From an uncultured Prevotellaceae bacterium (GTDB taxonomy: Bacteria; Bacteroidota; Bacteroidia; Bacteroidales; Bacteroidaceae): a DNA stretch of 64,000 bases. The stretch is taken from contig CALDLA010000171.1 of the NCBI GenBank assembly GCA_937898415.1, forward strand, positions 1-64,000. The letters run 5' to 3'. The translations under genes were made by a program, and so were the position numbers. This document shows positions 25,325-34,531 of this stretch, piece after piece. A model generated the notes under the pieces. That model saw only the letters and a list, made by a program, of their open reading frames with translations. It ran no database searches and was not told where the DNA came from. Each line of letters starts with the position of its first letter. Positions within the stretch are counted from its first letter, which is position 1.

Positions 25325-25774
25325 TTATAGGACGGAGTACTCCGGAATGTCGGTCAGAAAGCGGTAGGAGCGTTGCTCATAGTCCATCTGGCAGCAGTAG
25401 TGCTGCAGACCGTTGCTGACCACAAGATAATCAGCATGCAGCAGAAGATTGTAGGCCACTATCTGGTCGAACGTCTTCTGCTGTATTTGTATGTGCGGGG
25501 CCTTGTATTCGACAATCATCAGCGGCTGCATCACCTTATTATATAATACGGTGTCGCATCGTAGCCGCTTGGAGCCGATGTGCAGTTCCAGCTCGTTGGC
25601 CAGCAGTCCTTTGGGGTAGCCCTTTTGCTCGACGAGGAAGTGCGTGAAATGCTGCCGGACCCACTCCTCGGGCGTCAAAGCTACGAATTTACGGCGCAGA
25701 AAGTCGAAAATCATGCGTTTTCCGTCCCTCTCCGTCACATTTATTTCAAATTCGGGTAGGTTTAATCGAATCAT
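25325..25774 (-). CDS. HsdR N-terminal-like (PD-(D/E)XK) protein
   Basis: 149 aa. ELHIGSKRLRCDTVLYNKVM followed by LMIVEYKAP gives the D...ExK nuclease core of the type I restriction HsdR_N_2 family. No helicase part and no methylase neighbour, so it is not a restriction system as such. This short form next to holA is widespread in Bacteroidetes. The promoter (minus TACTTTTG, 25792-25799) is divergent from that of the next gene. Confidence 0.8.
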   Translation of the reverse strand: MIRLNLPEFEINVTERDGKRMIFDFLRRKFVALTPEEWVRQHFTHFLVEQKGYPKGLLANELELHIGSKRLRCDTVLYNKVMQPLMIVEYKAPHIQIQQKTFDQIVAYNLLLHADYLVVSNGLQHYCCQMDYEQRSYRFLTDIPEYSVL

Positions 25775-25779
25775 TTTTG

Positions 25780-25799
25780 TAATTTTGCAGGCAAAAGTA
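25780..25799. promoter_or_regulatory. Overlapping divergent promoter elements
   Basis: Plus-strand TAATTTTG at 25780-25787 faces the DUF4421 gene. Minus-strand TACTTTTG at 25792-25799 faces the HsdR_N-like gene. The two -7 elements are 4 bp apart, so the promoters overlap and may exclude each other. Confidence 0.5.
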
Positions 25800-25827
25800 C
25801 AAAATAAAACTGAGAAAACCGAATAGG

Positions 25828-26985
25828 ATGTTGAAAAAAGCCATTTTGCTCGTCTGTATTTTAGCCCTAATGCCCTGTGTCGCTTATGGCGACAACGGCA
25901 ACTCGCTGCTGAAATTCGGGAAGCGCGTGCTGAACTTTATCGACACAATGGCTGTCAGGGGTATTGATCAGCGCTATATCGGCGTGCCAGAGAGACCTTG
26001 GCAGGTCGTGGTGCGCGGCAATATCAACAAAGCAGGTCTTGAAATGAGCTCGATTATCAACGATAATGATATCTTCGACCTGTTCGACGGCAACCTGAGC
26101 TGTGACTATCACATCAGTTCGGGGCTGGAATCCTATGCGGGTGTCTGGGCTGGCTATAGAGGCTATGGCATTGGCTATTCAAGGTTGGTGAACAGCGAAA
26201 GAGAAGGTTCGCTGCTGACCCTCGGACTGACGGGCAGCTGCTATGGGCTGAACTACCGCAACCACCACTTCGTGACCAGCGAGTGCGAGATTCACGACAA
26301 GGGCTCCATCATGGGAGAACCCGTTGACACCACCACCATCAGCCAGGTGGCCAGTCCCATCCACGTCCGTTCGCTTATCATCGACGGCTACTACCTGTTC
26401 AACGGGCGCCGCTTCTCCTATATGGCGGCCTACGACCAGTCGGCCTACCAGTTGCGCTCGTCGGGCTCGTTCATGGTGGGCGGTATGTACTACTACGCCC
26501 ATATCGACTATGCCGACCCAAAGAATGTAGGCTTCATCTTCCTGATGGACGACGTGGGTGATATGCGCCAGTGGCAGGTGTCCATAGGCGCTGGCTATGC
26601 CTATAACTACGTGCCCGTCAAGGGGTTACTCATCAGTGGAATGCTGATGCCCATGCTGACGGGCTACAACCGTCTGAAGAGCTACCGATACGACTCACTG
26701 CTGAAACAGCTGTTCCTGAAGGACCCCACCCGTGACATAGATGAGCTGATAGAAAGCGACGACCAGGCTGACATGATGTGGCCCGACGATGAGCGTTATA
26801 AAACGACGCAGACGAGTCACATGACCCTGAACTTCAATGCACGGGCATCAGTGACCTATAACCTGGGCGAAAGTGCCTATCTCAACGTCTACGGACAACT
26901 CTACAACTTCCGTTTCAGTCATGACCACAACCACGGGGCACTCACCGAGTGGTATGTCAATGCGGCACTGGGATTCAGACTCTAA
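25828..26985 (+). CDS. DUF4421-like outer-membrane beta-barrel protein
   Basis: 385 aa with a signal peptide (KKAILLVCILALMPCVAYG). Alternating beta strands with aromatic girdles (GYRGYGIGYSRLV, GSFMVGGMYYYAHIDYA, INVYGQLYNFRFSHD-like segments) end in a C-terminal aromatic strand (WYVNAALGFRL), as expected for an outer-membrane barrel. It resembles DUF4421 proteins of Bacteroidetes. The function is unknown. It sits upstream of holA by 18 bp, perhaps cotranscribed. Confidence 0.7.
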   Translation: MLKKAILLVCILALMPCVAYGDNGNSLLKFGKRVLNFIDTMAVRGIDQRYIGVPERPWQVVVRGNINKAGLEMSSIINDNDIFDLFDGNLSCDYHISSGLESYAGVWAGYRGYGIGYSRLVNSEREGSLLTLGLTGSCYGLNYRNHHFVTSECEIHDKGSIMGEPVDTTTISQVASPIHVRSLIIDGYYLFNGRRFSYMAAYDQSAYQLRSSGSFMVGGMYYYAHIDYADPKNVGFIFLMDDVGDMRQWQVSIGAGYAYNYVPVKGLLISGMLMPMLTGYNRLKSYRYDSLLKQLFLKDPTRDIDELIESDDQADMMWPDDERYKTTQTSHMTLNFNARASVTYNLGESAYLNVYGQLYNFRFSHDHNHGALTEWYVNAALGFRL

Positions 26986-27003
26986 CCTTTAATACCAATC
27001 TGT

Positions 27004-28032
27004 ATGGCAGAACAAAAGACAGCAACCTACGAAGGCATCATGGCCGACCTGAAGGCCGGGAAATACGCACCCGTCTACTACCTGATGGGCAATGAGTCCT
27101 ATTATATCGACAAAATCAGCGACTATATCGCCGAGCATGCCCTGCAGCCTGAGGAGCGCGACTTCAACCAGACCGTTTTATTTGGTTCCGACGTCACTGC
27201 CGCCCAGATAGCCGACACTGCCCGCCGTTACCCCATGATGGCTGAGCGTCAGGTGGTCATCGTCAAGGAAGCGCAGAACCTGAAGCAGACAGACCAGCTG
27301 GAAAAGTACTTCAAGCAGCCTTCGCCCCAGACCGTCCTTGTGCTCTGTCACAAAAACGGCACTATCGACGGTCGGAAGCGCGAGTATGTCAAATCCATCC
27401 GTGAGGCAGGCATCCTCTTTGAGAGTAAGAAACTGCGCGACCGTGATCTGCCACCCTTCATCGAGAGCTACCTCAAACAGCGCCAGGTGAGCATCGATCC
27501 CAAGTCGACCCAGCTCATTGCCGACAGCATCGGCGCCGACCTGAGCCGGCTGACCAGCGAGCTCGACAAGGTCATCATCTCGCTGCCCGAAGCGGATAGG
27601 AGGGTGACTCCGCAGGTGGTCGAAGACCAGATAGGAGTGAGCAAGGATTATAACGCTTACGAGTTGTGCGACGCCATCGTCAACCGCAATGTTTTCAAGG
27701 CGAACCAGATAATCAAATATTTTGACAACAATCCGAAGGCCGGCAGCATCTACTTACTTCTCCCGATGCTCTTCAGTTATTTCCAGAATCTGATGATCGC
27801 ATTTTATGCCCCAAAAAAGCAAAGCCAGGAGGGCGTTGCAGAATGGCTGGAATTGAGAAATCCGTGGGCCGCGAAGGATTATATGACAGGAATGAGAAAC
27901 TACAGCGCAATGAAAGTATTGCAGATTATTTCCAAAATTAGGGAAATTGACGCCAAAAGTAAGGGCCTTGATAATCCCAATACAGCTCCTGGTGAACTGA
28001 TGAAAGAACTGATTTTTTACATTTTGCACTAA
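27004..28032 (+). CDS. holA: DNA polymerase III delta subunit HolA
   Basis: 342 aa. APVYYLMGNESYYIDKISDYI is the N-terminal HolA signature, MAERQVVIVKEAQNLKQ the divergent ATPase segment, IGADLSRLTSELDKVIISLP the middle and the C-terminal helical collar domain follows. It opens the sliding clamp in the clamp-loader complex. It ends at a good terminator (28059-28083). Confidence 0.92.
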   Translation: MAEQKTATYEGIMADLKAGKYAPVYYLMGNESYYIDKISDYIAEHALQPEERDFNQTVLFGSDVTAAQIADTARRYPMMAERQVVIVKEAQNLKQTDQLEKYFKQPSPQTVLVLCHKNGTIDGRKREYVKSIREAGILFESKKLRDRDLPPFIESYLKQRQVSIDPKSTQLIADSIGADLSRLTSELDKVIISLPEADRRVTPQVVEDQIGVSKDYNAYELCDAIVNRNVFKANQIIKYFDNNPKAGSIYLLLPMLFSYFQNLMIAFYAPKKQSQEGVAEWLELRNPWAAKDYMTGMRNYSAMKVLQIISKIREIDAKSKGLDNPNTAPGELMKELIFYILH

Positions 28033-28058
28033 TTTGCGCTTCCAGAAACTCTCTTTAT

Positions 28059-28083
28059 AGCGTTCCCCGTGAACGCTTTTTTT
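28059..28083 (+). terminator. Intrinsic terminator of holA
   Basis: 7-bp arms 28059-28065 and 28071-28077 (AGCGTTC/GAACGCT) with a 5-nt loop, then a run of T to 28083. Confidence 0.8.
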
Positions 28084-28739
28084 GTGCCCAAAAGCCGTGT
28101 GGCAGCGGGTTTCAGCCATTTTCTGACCACTCAAAACTCGCGTATTTTCAGCCTTCCGGCCACTCGTTCAGAATAATCGAGAAATGCTAAAAAAGCCCTT
28201 CTCAGGTCATGTACCGTTTTAGTATTCACATTTTTTAGCATTTGTGTTTTTGAATTTGAATAACTAAACGACTTTAATTATTTGAATTTGTTTCAATTTT
28301 GAAAAGTAAATATGGAGTTTAAATTCTAGTATTACATTTGTAAAAGTCCGAGTATGAATATTGAAATCGCAACATTTAGAACTCTAAATCTATAAATATT
28401 CACAAAGAAAAATACTTATCTAACTTACTGAAACCCTGCGATTTATATAAAATATCAAAAGTAAGAAGCCCACTGTTCATAGATATTCACATACTAAAAC
28501 ATGAATATCGGTATCATTTACATAATTATACCTATAAATAGGCTATTCAAAACCAGTTATTTAGTTCATTTTCCTAAAATCGACCTTTGTATGATTTATT
28601 GATGTAAATTCAAGTTTGTAATTCTGAATTTTAAAACTAACTTCTCTTTTCTTTAAAAATTTAAACTTTTAAATCATAAATCAAAAGTTTAATATTAAAA
28701 ATTTTCGCTACAAATGTTGTGTATGTCATTTTTTTGTTT
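28084..28739. other. AT-rich gap without a supported gene
   Basis: About 650 bp, strongly AT-rich after 28200, with no open frame above 60 codons on either strand that looks like protein and no RNA fold I can support. It separates holA from the XRE regulator, whose -7 element (TACCTTTG) is at 28740-28747. Confidence 0.6.
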
Positions 28740-28747
28740 TACCTTTG
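28740..28747 (+). promoter_or_regulatory. Promoter -7 element of the XRE regulator
   Basis: TACCTTTG preceded by a TTTTTTTG block about 18 bp upstream. The ATG is at 28799. Confidence 0.55.
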
Positions 28748-28798
28748 TAAACTGAAACGAAAACGGGCAAAAATGCCCCATAAACACTATAAAGCAGT

Positions 28799-29287
28799 AT
28801 GAAAGACAGAATTCGTCAGCTGATGGAGTCGCAGCACATGTCCCAGCAAGTGTTCGCTCAGTTCATCGAAATGTCACCCGCCTCGTTGAGTAGCATCTTC
28901 AATGGGCGCACTAAACCTACCCTTAATATAGTAGAGGCTATTAAAAAGAAAATTCCTGACATTAGTCTTGACTGGCTATTGTCAGGATCGGGACCTATGT
29001 ATATTGATGCTAATAACACCGCGCCCACCCCATTGTCAGGATCAGAGACAGTAGTGGAATCGATGTTGGATTTTTCTGACAACGCTCAACCCTCTCCTGA
29101 AGCTCGCCCTTCGTCGTTCAATTTTTCAGTTTCGACGAACAATAATTCCAATAGTGTAAAAGCTACACGTACGAATGTCGTCAGAGAAGAGGTAAAAACT
29201 ATTGACAAAGCGCCTCGGCGCGTAACTGAGATTCGGGTGTTCTACGACGACCAAACTTGGGAGAGTTTTGTACCCGCCAAGAAGTAG
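28799..29287 (+). CDS. XRE-family helix-turn-helix regulator
   Basis: 162 aa. The N-terminal 65 residues are a Cro/CI-type HTH: QLMESQHMSQQVFAQFIEMS then SLSSIFNGRTKPTLNIVEAI. A disordered Ser/Asn-rich middle leads to a short conserved-looking end (VTEIRVFYDDQTWESF). It is preceded by a long AT-rich region that could hold operators. Target unknown. Confidence 0.85.
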   Translation: MKDRIRQLMESQHMSQQVFAQFIEMSPASLSSIFNGRTKPTLNIVEAIKKKIPDISLDWLLSGSGPMYIDANNTAPTPLSGSETVVESMLDFSDNAQPSPEARPSSFNFSVSTNNNSNSVKATRTNVVREEVKTIDKAPRRVTEIRVFYDDQTWESFVPAKK

Positions 29288-29306
29288 TCGCTAAGAAGAA
29301 AAAAGC

Positions 29307-30071
29307 CTAATAAGAAGCGGTGCAGGGAATGCCCATCGCCGTAACGCGGTCACGAATAGCATCGAGTTCCTGATGGGTTGCCTTGCGAAGGGTCTGGTCA
29401 GGTGTTTCGCGGTCGATGGTGTAGATCATGACCTGCTGAGGATTGATGTCGGACAGTGCCTCAAGCCAAGGTTCAACGTAGTGAGGAGTGGTATTGTCTA
29501 TGTCCTGTCCTTTCAGGAACATTGTCTGTATGATGACGTGGCCGTTGAACAGTTTGAGCCGTTCTATGATTTGGCTGACGTCGTAGTTGCCTACGGGATT
29601 GTCCACCTGCTTGATGAAGTCGGGATCTACCGTGTCCAGTTTTAGGATATTATTGTCTACGCGCATCAGTGCATCGTGTACAGCCTGTCGATGAATCATG
29701 GTGGAGTTGCTCAGCACAGAGACTTTTGCCATAGGGCAGTACTTGTCGCGCAGTCGGATGGTGTCGTCAATGATTTCTGGGAAATGCGGATGGCAGGTGG
29801 GCTCACCATTGCCGGCGAATGTCAGTACGTCGGGCATCTGACCGTCCTCCTGCATTACCTGTAACTTGTGTTCCAGAGCCTGGGCCACCTCCTGCCGTGT
29901 AGGCATGGGCTTCTGTGGACGGTGTTCCCTGTTGAAGCCGCACTCACAGTAGATGCAGTCAAAAGAGCACACCTTGCCGTCGGATGGCAGCAGGTTGATG
30001 CCAAGCGAAATGCCCAGTCGGCGGCTCTGCACAGGGCCAAAGATGGGCGATGGATAGATGATGGTACTCAT
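29307..30071 (-). CDS. Radical SAM protein
   Basis: 254 aa from the ATG at 30071; an in-frame TTG four codons upstream lies inside the -7 element and is unlikely. CSFDCIYCECG provides the CxxxCxxC [4Fe-4S] cluster motif. FAGNGEPTCHPHFPEI is the GNGEPT SAM-binding segment, and KLDTVDPDFIKQVDNP follows. It resembles COG0731-type radical SAM enzymes (wyosine-like and anaerobic-modifying). The substrate is unknown. Minus-strand TATCTTTG lies about 9 bp before the ATG (30080-30087). Confidence 0.8.
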   Translation of the reverse strand: MSTIIYPSPIFGPVQSRRLGISLGINLLPSDGKVCSFDCIYCECGFNREHRPQKPMPTRQEVAQALEHKLQVMQEDGQMPDVLTFAGNGEPTCHPHFPEIIDDTIRLRDKYCPMAKVSVLSNSTMIHRQAVHDALMRVDNNILKLDTVDPDFIKQVDNPVGNYDVSQIIERLKLFNGHVIIQTMFLKGQDIDNTTPHYVEPWLEALSDINPQQVMIYTIDRETPDQTLRKATHQELDAIRDRVTAMGIPCTASY

Positions 30072-30150
30072 AACGGGGTGCAAAGATACGCAATAAAATT
30101 AAAAATTGAAAATTACGGAGTAAAAATTTGCGTATTCGGTCGAAATGTTG

Positions 30151-30158
30151 TAATTTTG
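30151..30158 (+). promoter_or_regulatory. Promoter -7 element of the ftsX operon
   Basis: TAATTTTG with an ATTTGCG block 23 bp upstream. The ftsX ATG is at 30188. Confidence 0.6.
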
Positions 30159-30187
30159 CAGCAATTTAGGTGTAGTACATCAAATCG

Positions 30188-31066
30188 ATGAAAAGAAAAA
30201 GAAAGACTCCCCGTCGTCGCCATGGTATGCAGATAGTTACATTGTGTATCAGCACGACGATGGTACTTATATTGTTGGGGCTTGTAGTGTTTTCCGTACT
30301 TACGGCTCATAACCTTTCTAATTACGTGAAGGAAAACCTGACGGTGACCGTCATGTTAGGTGACACCGTGAGTACAAACGACGCCCATCGGCTGTGTCGT
30401 CAGTTGTATCATCGTCCCTATGCGCGTAATATAGATTATGTGAGTAAGGAAGACGCGTTGCGCGAGCAGTCTGAGGCTATGGGTAGCGATCCTTCCGAGT
30501 TTTTAGGCGTGAATCCCTTTGTCGCGACGCTTGAGCTACAACTGAAGTCGGACTATGCCAATAGCGACTCGATAGGATGGATAGCGCGTGAACTGGCACG
30601 TAACCCACTGGTGACTGACGTGACCTTCCAGGAGGACTTGATGGACCGTGTGAACCGCAATCTGCAGAAAGTCAGTCTTGTGCTGATCGCATTGGCTGTG
30701 CTGTTGACGTTTATCAGCTATTCGCTTATCAGCAATACGGTGCGTTTAGGCGTCTTTTCAAGGCGATTCTTGATTCATACCATGAAATTGGTCGGTGCGT
30801 CGTGGGGGTTCATTAGGCGCCCCTTTATGCGCGATGGCCTCATTGTCGGGCTGGTAGCAGCGCTGCTGGCCTGTGGGGTGCTGGGGGGCGTAGTGTGGTC
30901 GTTATTCCAGTATGAGCCCAATCTCTCGACCATCATCACCTGGCAGGTGTTGGCGCTGACAGCGGCTGCCGTAGTGATATTCGGATTGTTCATCACGTTG
31001 CTTTGCTCCTATATTTCCGTGAGCCGCTTCCTCAAGATGCGAGCACGCGACCTTTATAAGATATAA
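30188..31066 (+). CDS. ftsX: Cell-division ABC-type permease FtsX
   Basis: 292 aa. A cytoplasmic basic start and TM1 (about 18-40) are followed by a periplasmic domain (ENLTVTVMLGDTVSTND ... DVTFQEDLMDRVNRN). Then come three TM helices near 163-190, 220-245 and 258-282, with the FtsX core IHTMKLVGASWGFIRRPFM between them. With FtsE (not in this window) it controls cell-wall hydrolases at the septum. First gene of the ftsX-DUF3098-uppP-truB-queA-folK run. Confidence 0.92.
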   Translation: MKRKRKTPRRRHGMQIVTLCISTTMVLILLGLVVFSVLTAHNLSNYVKENLTVTVMLGDTVSTNDAHRLCRQLYHRPYARNIDYVSKEDALREQSEAMGSDPSEFLGVNPFVATLELQLKSDYANSDSIGWIARELARNPLVTDVTFQEDLMDRVNRNLQKVSLVLIALAVLLTFISYSLISNTVRLGVFSRRFLIHTMKLVGASWGFIRRPFMRDGLIVGLVAALLACGVLGGVVWSLFQYEPNLSTIITWQVLALTAAAVVIFGLFITLLCSYISVSRFLKMRARDLYKI

Positions 31067-31089
31067 GATATAAAACGAAAAACGAAAAT

Positions 31090-31341
31090 ATGACAGACAA
31101 GAGAAAATTAGCTTTTGGCCGCATGAACTTCATCCTGCTTGCCGTCGGCATGCTGGTGGTCATCATCGGCTTCATCCTGATGGGGGGTAGCGGCTCTACC
31201 GAGGAGGCCTACAACCCCGACATTTTCAGCGCCCAGCGCACCAAGGTGGCACCCGTCGTTTGCCTGCTGGGCTTTGTGTCAATGATCTATGCCGTAGTGC
31301 ATAAGCCAAAGGACGAAGTGCAGAAGGAGGTGACGGAATGA
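31090..31341 (+). CDS. DUF3098 membrane protein
   Basis: 83 aa with two TM helices (MNFILLAVGMLVVIIGFILM and VAPVVCLLGFVSMIYAVV) and a short loop with YNPDIFSAQR, the DUF3098 signature. It is nearly always between ftsX and uppP in Bacteroidetes. Overlaps uppP by 4 bp. Confidence 0.85.
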   Translation: MTDKRKLAFGRMNFILLAVGMLVVIIGFILMGGSGSTEEAYNPDIFSAQRTKVAPVVCLLGFVSMIYAVVHKPKDEVQKEVTE

Positions 31342-32195
31342 CCTGGTTAGAGACTGTCATCATCGCTATCGTGGAGGGACTGACGGAGTTCCTGCCCGTC
31401 TCGTCGACAGGTCACATGATTATCACCCAGAACCTGTTGGGCATTGAGCAGGGAGACCCCTTCGTGCATGCCTTCACGTTCATCATCCAGTTTGGTGCCA
31501 TCTTGTCGGTGGTATGCCTTTACTGGAAGCGTTTCTTCCAGTTCGACCGTACTCCGGCTCCAGAGGGTAGTTCGCTGTGGCAGCGCCTCAAGCACAAGTA
31601 CTACTTCTACTGGTTGCTCTTCGTGGGTGTGTTGCCTGCCGTGGTTATCGGATTGGCTGCCAAGAAGTCGGGATTGCTCGACTGGCTGCTCGACAGCGTC
31701 GAGGTGGTGGCCATCATGCTGGTTGTAGGTGGTGTGTTCATGCTCTTCTGCGACAAGCTGTTCAACAAGGGTGATGATCGTACGAAAGTCAACGAGAAGC
31801 GTGCCTTCAACATCGGTCTCTATCAATGTATATCGGTCATTCCTGGCGTGTCACGCTCGATGGCTACCATCGTGGGCGGCATGACGCAGGGATTGACGCG
31901 CAAGCGGGCTGCCGAGTTCTCGTTCTTCCTGGCCGTGCCTACGATGGCCGGAGCCACGCTGCTCGACCTGCTCGACCTCGTGAAAGAGGATGCCGTTTGG
32001 GCTACTTCCCATAACATCATGATGCTGCTCTTAGGCTGCGTCGTAGCCTTTGTCGTGGCGTTGCTGGCTATGAAATGGTTCGTTGCATTCCTCACCAAGT
32101 ACGGCTTCAAGGCCTTTGGTATCTATCGCATCATCGTCGGCACCATCATCATCGTGCTGCTGCTGACGGGTCACTCACTTGCAATGGTCGACTAA
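31338..32195 (+). CDS. uppP: Undecaprenyl-diphosphatase UppP/BacA
   Basis: 285 aa polytopic membrane protein. EGLTEFLPVSSTGHMIITQ (the E...SSTGH active-site motif) near the N-terminus and SVIPGVSRSMATIVGG (PGxSRS) in the second repeat are diagnostic. It recycles undecaprenyl-PP to undecaprenyl-P for wall and glycan synthesis and can confer bacitracin tolerance. ATGA overlap with DUF3098 and TAATG overlap with truB. Confidence 0.96.
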   Translation: MTWLETVIIAIVEGLTEFLPVSSTGHMIITQNLLGIEQGDPFVHAFTFIIQFGAILSVVCLYWKRFFQFDRTPAPEGSSLWQRLKHKYYFYWLLFVGVLPAVVIGLAAKKSGLLDWLLDSVEVVAIMLVVGGVFMLFCDKLFNKGDDRTKVNEKRAFNIGLYQCISVIPGVSRSMATIVGGMTQGLTRKRAAEFSFFLAVPTMAGATLLDLLDLVKEDAVWATSHNIMMLLLGCVVAFVVALLAMKWFVAFLTKYGFKAFGIYRIIVGTIIIVLLLTGHSLAMVD

Positions 32196-32902
32196 TGAAT
32201 TTTCAGGAAGGCGCGTTCATCTACATCAACAAGCCCTACGGCATGTCGTCATTCGGCGCTTTGGCTCACATCCGCTTCCTCATCTCGAAGAAGATGCATG
32301 TCAAGCGTGTGAAAACGGGTCATGCCGGCACCCTCGACCCGCTGGCTACGGGTGTGCTCATCCTCTGCACGGGCAAGGCGACGAAGCAGATTGAGGCCCT
32401 GCAGCTGCATGACAAGGAGTACACGGCCACTCTGCAGTTAGGTGCAACGACTCCTTCGTTCGACCGTGAGCATACCGTTGACATGACCTATCCCACGCGT
32501 CACATCACTCGCGAACTGATTCTCCGTGTGTTGGAGCAGTTCAAGGGCGACATCATGCAGCGGCCACCCCTCTTCTCGGCTGTTATGGTCGATGGTCACC
32601 GTGCTTACAAACTGGCTCGCAAGGGAGCCGACGTCGAACTGACCGCCAAGCCAGTACGCATAGACGAGCTAGAGTTGACCGACTTCGACCCCGTCAAGAT
32701 GCAGATGAGCATCCGCGTCGTTTGCGGCAAAGGCACCTACATCCGTTCGCTGGCCCGCGACATCGGTTACGCCCTTGGCAGCGGAGCCTTCCTCACCGCC
32801 CTCTGCCGCACCCGTCTGGGCGACGTCCGCATTGAGGATTGTCAGACCTTTGACTCGTTCCCCGCATGGCTGGACAGTCAGGAGATAGAAATGGCAAAAT
32901 AA
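32195..32902 (+). CDS. truB: tRNA pseudouridine-55 synthase TruB
   Basis: 235 aa from the ATG at 32195, which overlaps the uppP stop. INKPYGMSSFGALAHIR, KTGHAGTLDPLATGVLILC with the catalytic Asp in GTLDPLA, and GTYIRSLARDIGYALGSGAF. The missing PUA-like C-terminus and short length are normal in Bacteroidetes. It makes psi55 in the T-arm of tRNA. Confidence 0.95.
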   Translation: MNFQEGAFIYINKPYGMSSFGALAHIRFLISKKMHVKRVKTGHAGTLDPLATGVLILCTGKATKQIEALQLHDKEYTATLQLGATTPSFDREHTVDMTYPTRHITRELILRVLEQFKGDIMQRPPLFSAVMVDGHRAYKLARKGADVELTAKPVRIDELELTDFDPVKMQMSIRVVCGKGTYIRSLARDIGYALGSGAFLTALCRTRLGDVRIEDCQTFDSFPAWLDSQEIEMAK

Positions 32903-32924
32903 CATACGTAATAACGAAATACAG

Positions 32925-34067
32925 ATGAAACTGTCACAATTCAGATTCAAACTGCCTGATGAGCAGGTAGCGCTTTACCCGCCTCATCGCGTGTTCAATA
33001 ATGAAGACGGCACCGTAGAGCGTGTCTATAGCCGTGATCAGTCGCGCTTGATGGTCATTCATCGCAAGCGACAGACCATCGAGATGTACAAGAAGGACTC
33101 TGACGGCAATGACACGGACCAGTTCTTAACATTCCGCGACATGGTGGACTACTTTGACGAGGGCGACACGTTCATATTCAACGATACGAAGGTTTTCCCT
33201 GCGCGTCTTTTTGGTACCAAGGAGAAGACTGACGCACAGATTGAGGTGTTCCTGCTGCGTGAACTGAATGAAGAGTTGCGCCTGTGGGATGTGCTCGTTG
33301 AGCCCGCCCGCAAAATCCGTATTGGCAACAAACTGTTCTTTGAGGAGGACGGTCCCATGGTGGCCGAGGTCATCGACAATACCACTAGCCGCGGACGTAC
33401 GCTCCGATTCCTCTACGACTGTAACCACGATGAGTTCAAGCGCGAACTGTTTGGCTTGGGTTCTGCCCCCCTGCCACGCTATATTGTTGACAACAGACCG
33501 GCAGAACCTGATGATATGGAGAATTTCCAGACCGTCTATGCCAAGAACGAGGGAGCGGTTACTGCTCCGGCCACAGGACTCCACTTCAGCCGCGAATTGA
33601 TGAAGATGATGGAGATTCGTGGTTTCAATTTCGCCTACCTCACCGTTCATTGCGGTTTGGGATGCTTTGATGCCATTGAGGTGGAAGACTTGACGAAACA
33701 CAAGATGAGCTCCGAGCAGATGATTATCGACGACGAGTGCTGCCAGCTTGTTAACGAGGCTAAGCAGTCGGGGCATCGCGTCTGCACCGTAGGTGTCAGC
33801 ACCACGCGTGCCGCTGAGAGTTCTGTGGGTACTGACGGCATGCTGAAGCCCTTCAACGGATGGACCAACAAGTTCATCTTCCCGCCCTACGACTTCGGAT
33901 TCTCAAACTCCATGATTGCCAACTTCTATCATCCCGAATCGACCATGATGATGCTCACGGCGGCCTTTGGTGGTTATGACATTGTCTACGAGGCTTACAC
34001 GAAGGCTGTCGAGAATGGCTATATGTTCGGATGCTATGGCGACGCCTTGCTGATACTCGATGATTAA
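32925..34067 (+). CDS. queA: S-adenosylmethionine:tRNA ribosyltransferase-isomerase QueA
   Basis: 380 aa. FRFKLPDEQVALYPP, DTFIFNDTKVFPARLFG, LPRYIVDNRPAEPDD, VYAKNEGAVTAPATGLHFS and FIFPPYDFGFSNSMIANF are the QueA blocks. An insertion of about 25 residues relative to the usual 350 is in the N-terminal third (the RKRQTIEMYKKDSDGND region). It makes epoxyqueuosine on tRNA, the substrate of the QueH in this window at 12349. Confidence 0.94.
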   Translation: MKLSQFRFKLPDEQVALYPPHRVFNNEDGTVERVYSRDQSRLMVIHRKRQTIEMYKKDSDGNDTDQFLTFRDMVDYFDEGDTFIFNDTKVFPARLFGTKEKTDAQIEVFLLRELNEELRLWDVLVEPARKIRIGNKLFFEEDGPMVAEVIDNTTSRGRTLRFLYDCNHDEFKRELFGLGSAPLPRYIVDNRPAEPDDMENFQTVYAKNEGAVTAPATGLHFSRELMKMMEIRGFNFAYLTVHCGLGCFDAIEVEDLTKHKMSSEQMIIDDECCQLVNEAKQSGHRVCTVGVSTTRAAESSVGTDGMLKPFNGWTNKFIFPPYDFGFSNSMIANFYHPESTMMMLTAAFGGYDIVYEAYTKAVENGYMFGCYGDALLILDD

Positions 34068-34077
34068 GCGCTTCGCT

Positions 34078-34107
34078 AGTGAAAAGTGAATAGTGAAAAG
34101 TGAATAG
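34078..34107. repeat. GTGAAAAGTGAATA mini-repeat upstream of and into folK
   Basis: Two tandem units, identical to those at 21116-21146. The second unit's GTG (34100) is the probable folK start codon. Confidence 0.7.
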
Positions 34108-34525
34108 CCATCAAGTGTATCTGGGACTGGGCTCCAACCTGGGTGACAGACGGCAGAACCTGAATAGGGCCATCCGGTTGATAGGCGAAAGGGTGGGGAC
34201 GGTGCTCCGCCAGTCGTCGTTCATCGAGACCGAACCGTGGGGCTTTGAGTCGGAGCACACGTTCCTCAACGCTGTCATCCTTTGCGAAACGGCCAAGACA
34301 CCCCGTCAGGTGCTTCAGGCCACACAGCAGATAGAGCGCGACATGGGCCGCAAGCGGAAAGGGCCCCAGCGTTATCAGGACCGTCCCATCGACATTGATA
34401 TATTGATGTATGACGACCTGACGCTGGATGAACCCGACCTGAAGATTCCACACCCGCTGATGCAGGAGCGTGACTTTGTGATGAAACCCCTGAACGAACT
34501 GTTACTAACTGATAAACAACAATAA
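34100..34525 (+). CDS. folK: HPPK (6-hydroxymethyl-dihydropterin pyrophosphokinase) FolK
   Basis: 141 aa with a GTG start. VYLGLGSNLGDRRQNLNRAI, SSFIETEPWGFESEHTFLNA, and RYQDRPIDIDILMYDD with the catalytic Asp pair. It phosphorylates 6-hydroxymethyl-dihydropterin in folate synthesis. The GTG lies within the mini-repeat; the next candidate GTG (34115) would cut into the first beta strand, so 34100 is likely. Confidence 0.88.
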   Translation: MNSHQVYLGLGSNLGDRRQNLNRAIRLIGERVGTVLRQSSFIETEPWGFESEHTFLNAVILCETAKTPRQVLQATQQIERDMGRKRKGPQRYQDRPIDIDILMYDDLTLDEPDLKIPHPLMQERDFVMKPLNELLLTDKQQ

Positions 34526-34531
34526 CTGACA

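Noticed and set aside
25325..25774. Restriction-modification system
   Set aside because: Only the small HsdR_N-like core is present, with no methylase, specificity or helicase gene; the location beside holA is the common one in Bacteroidetes.
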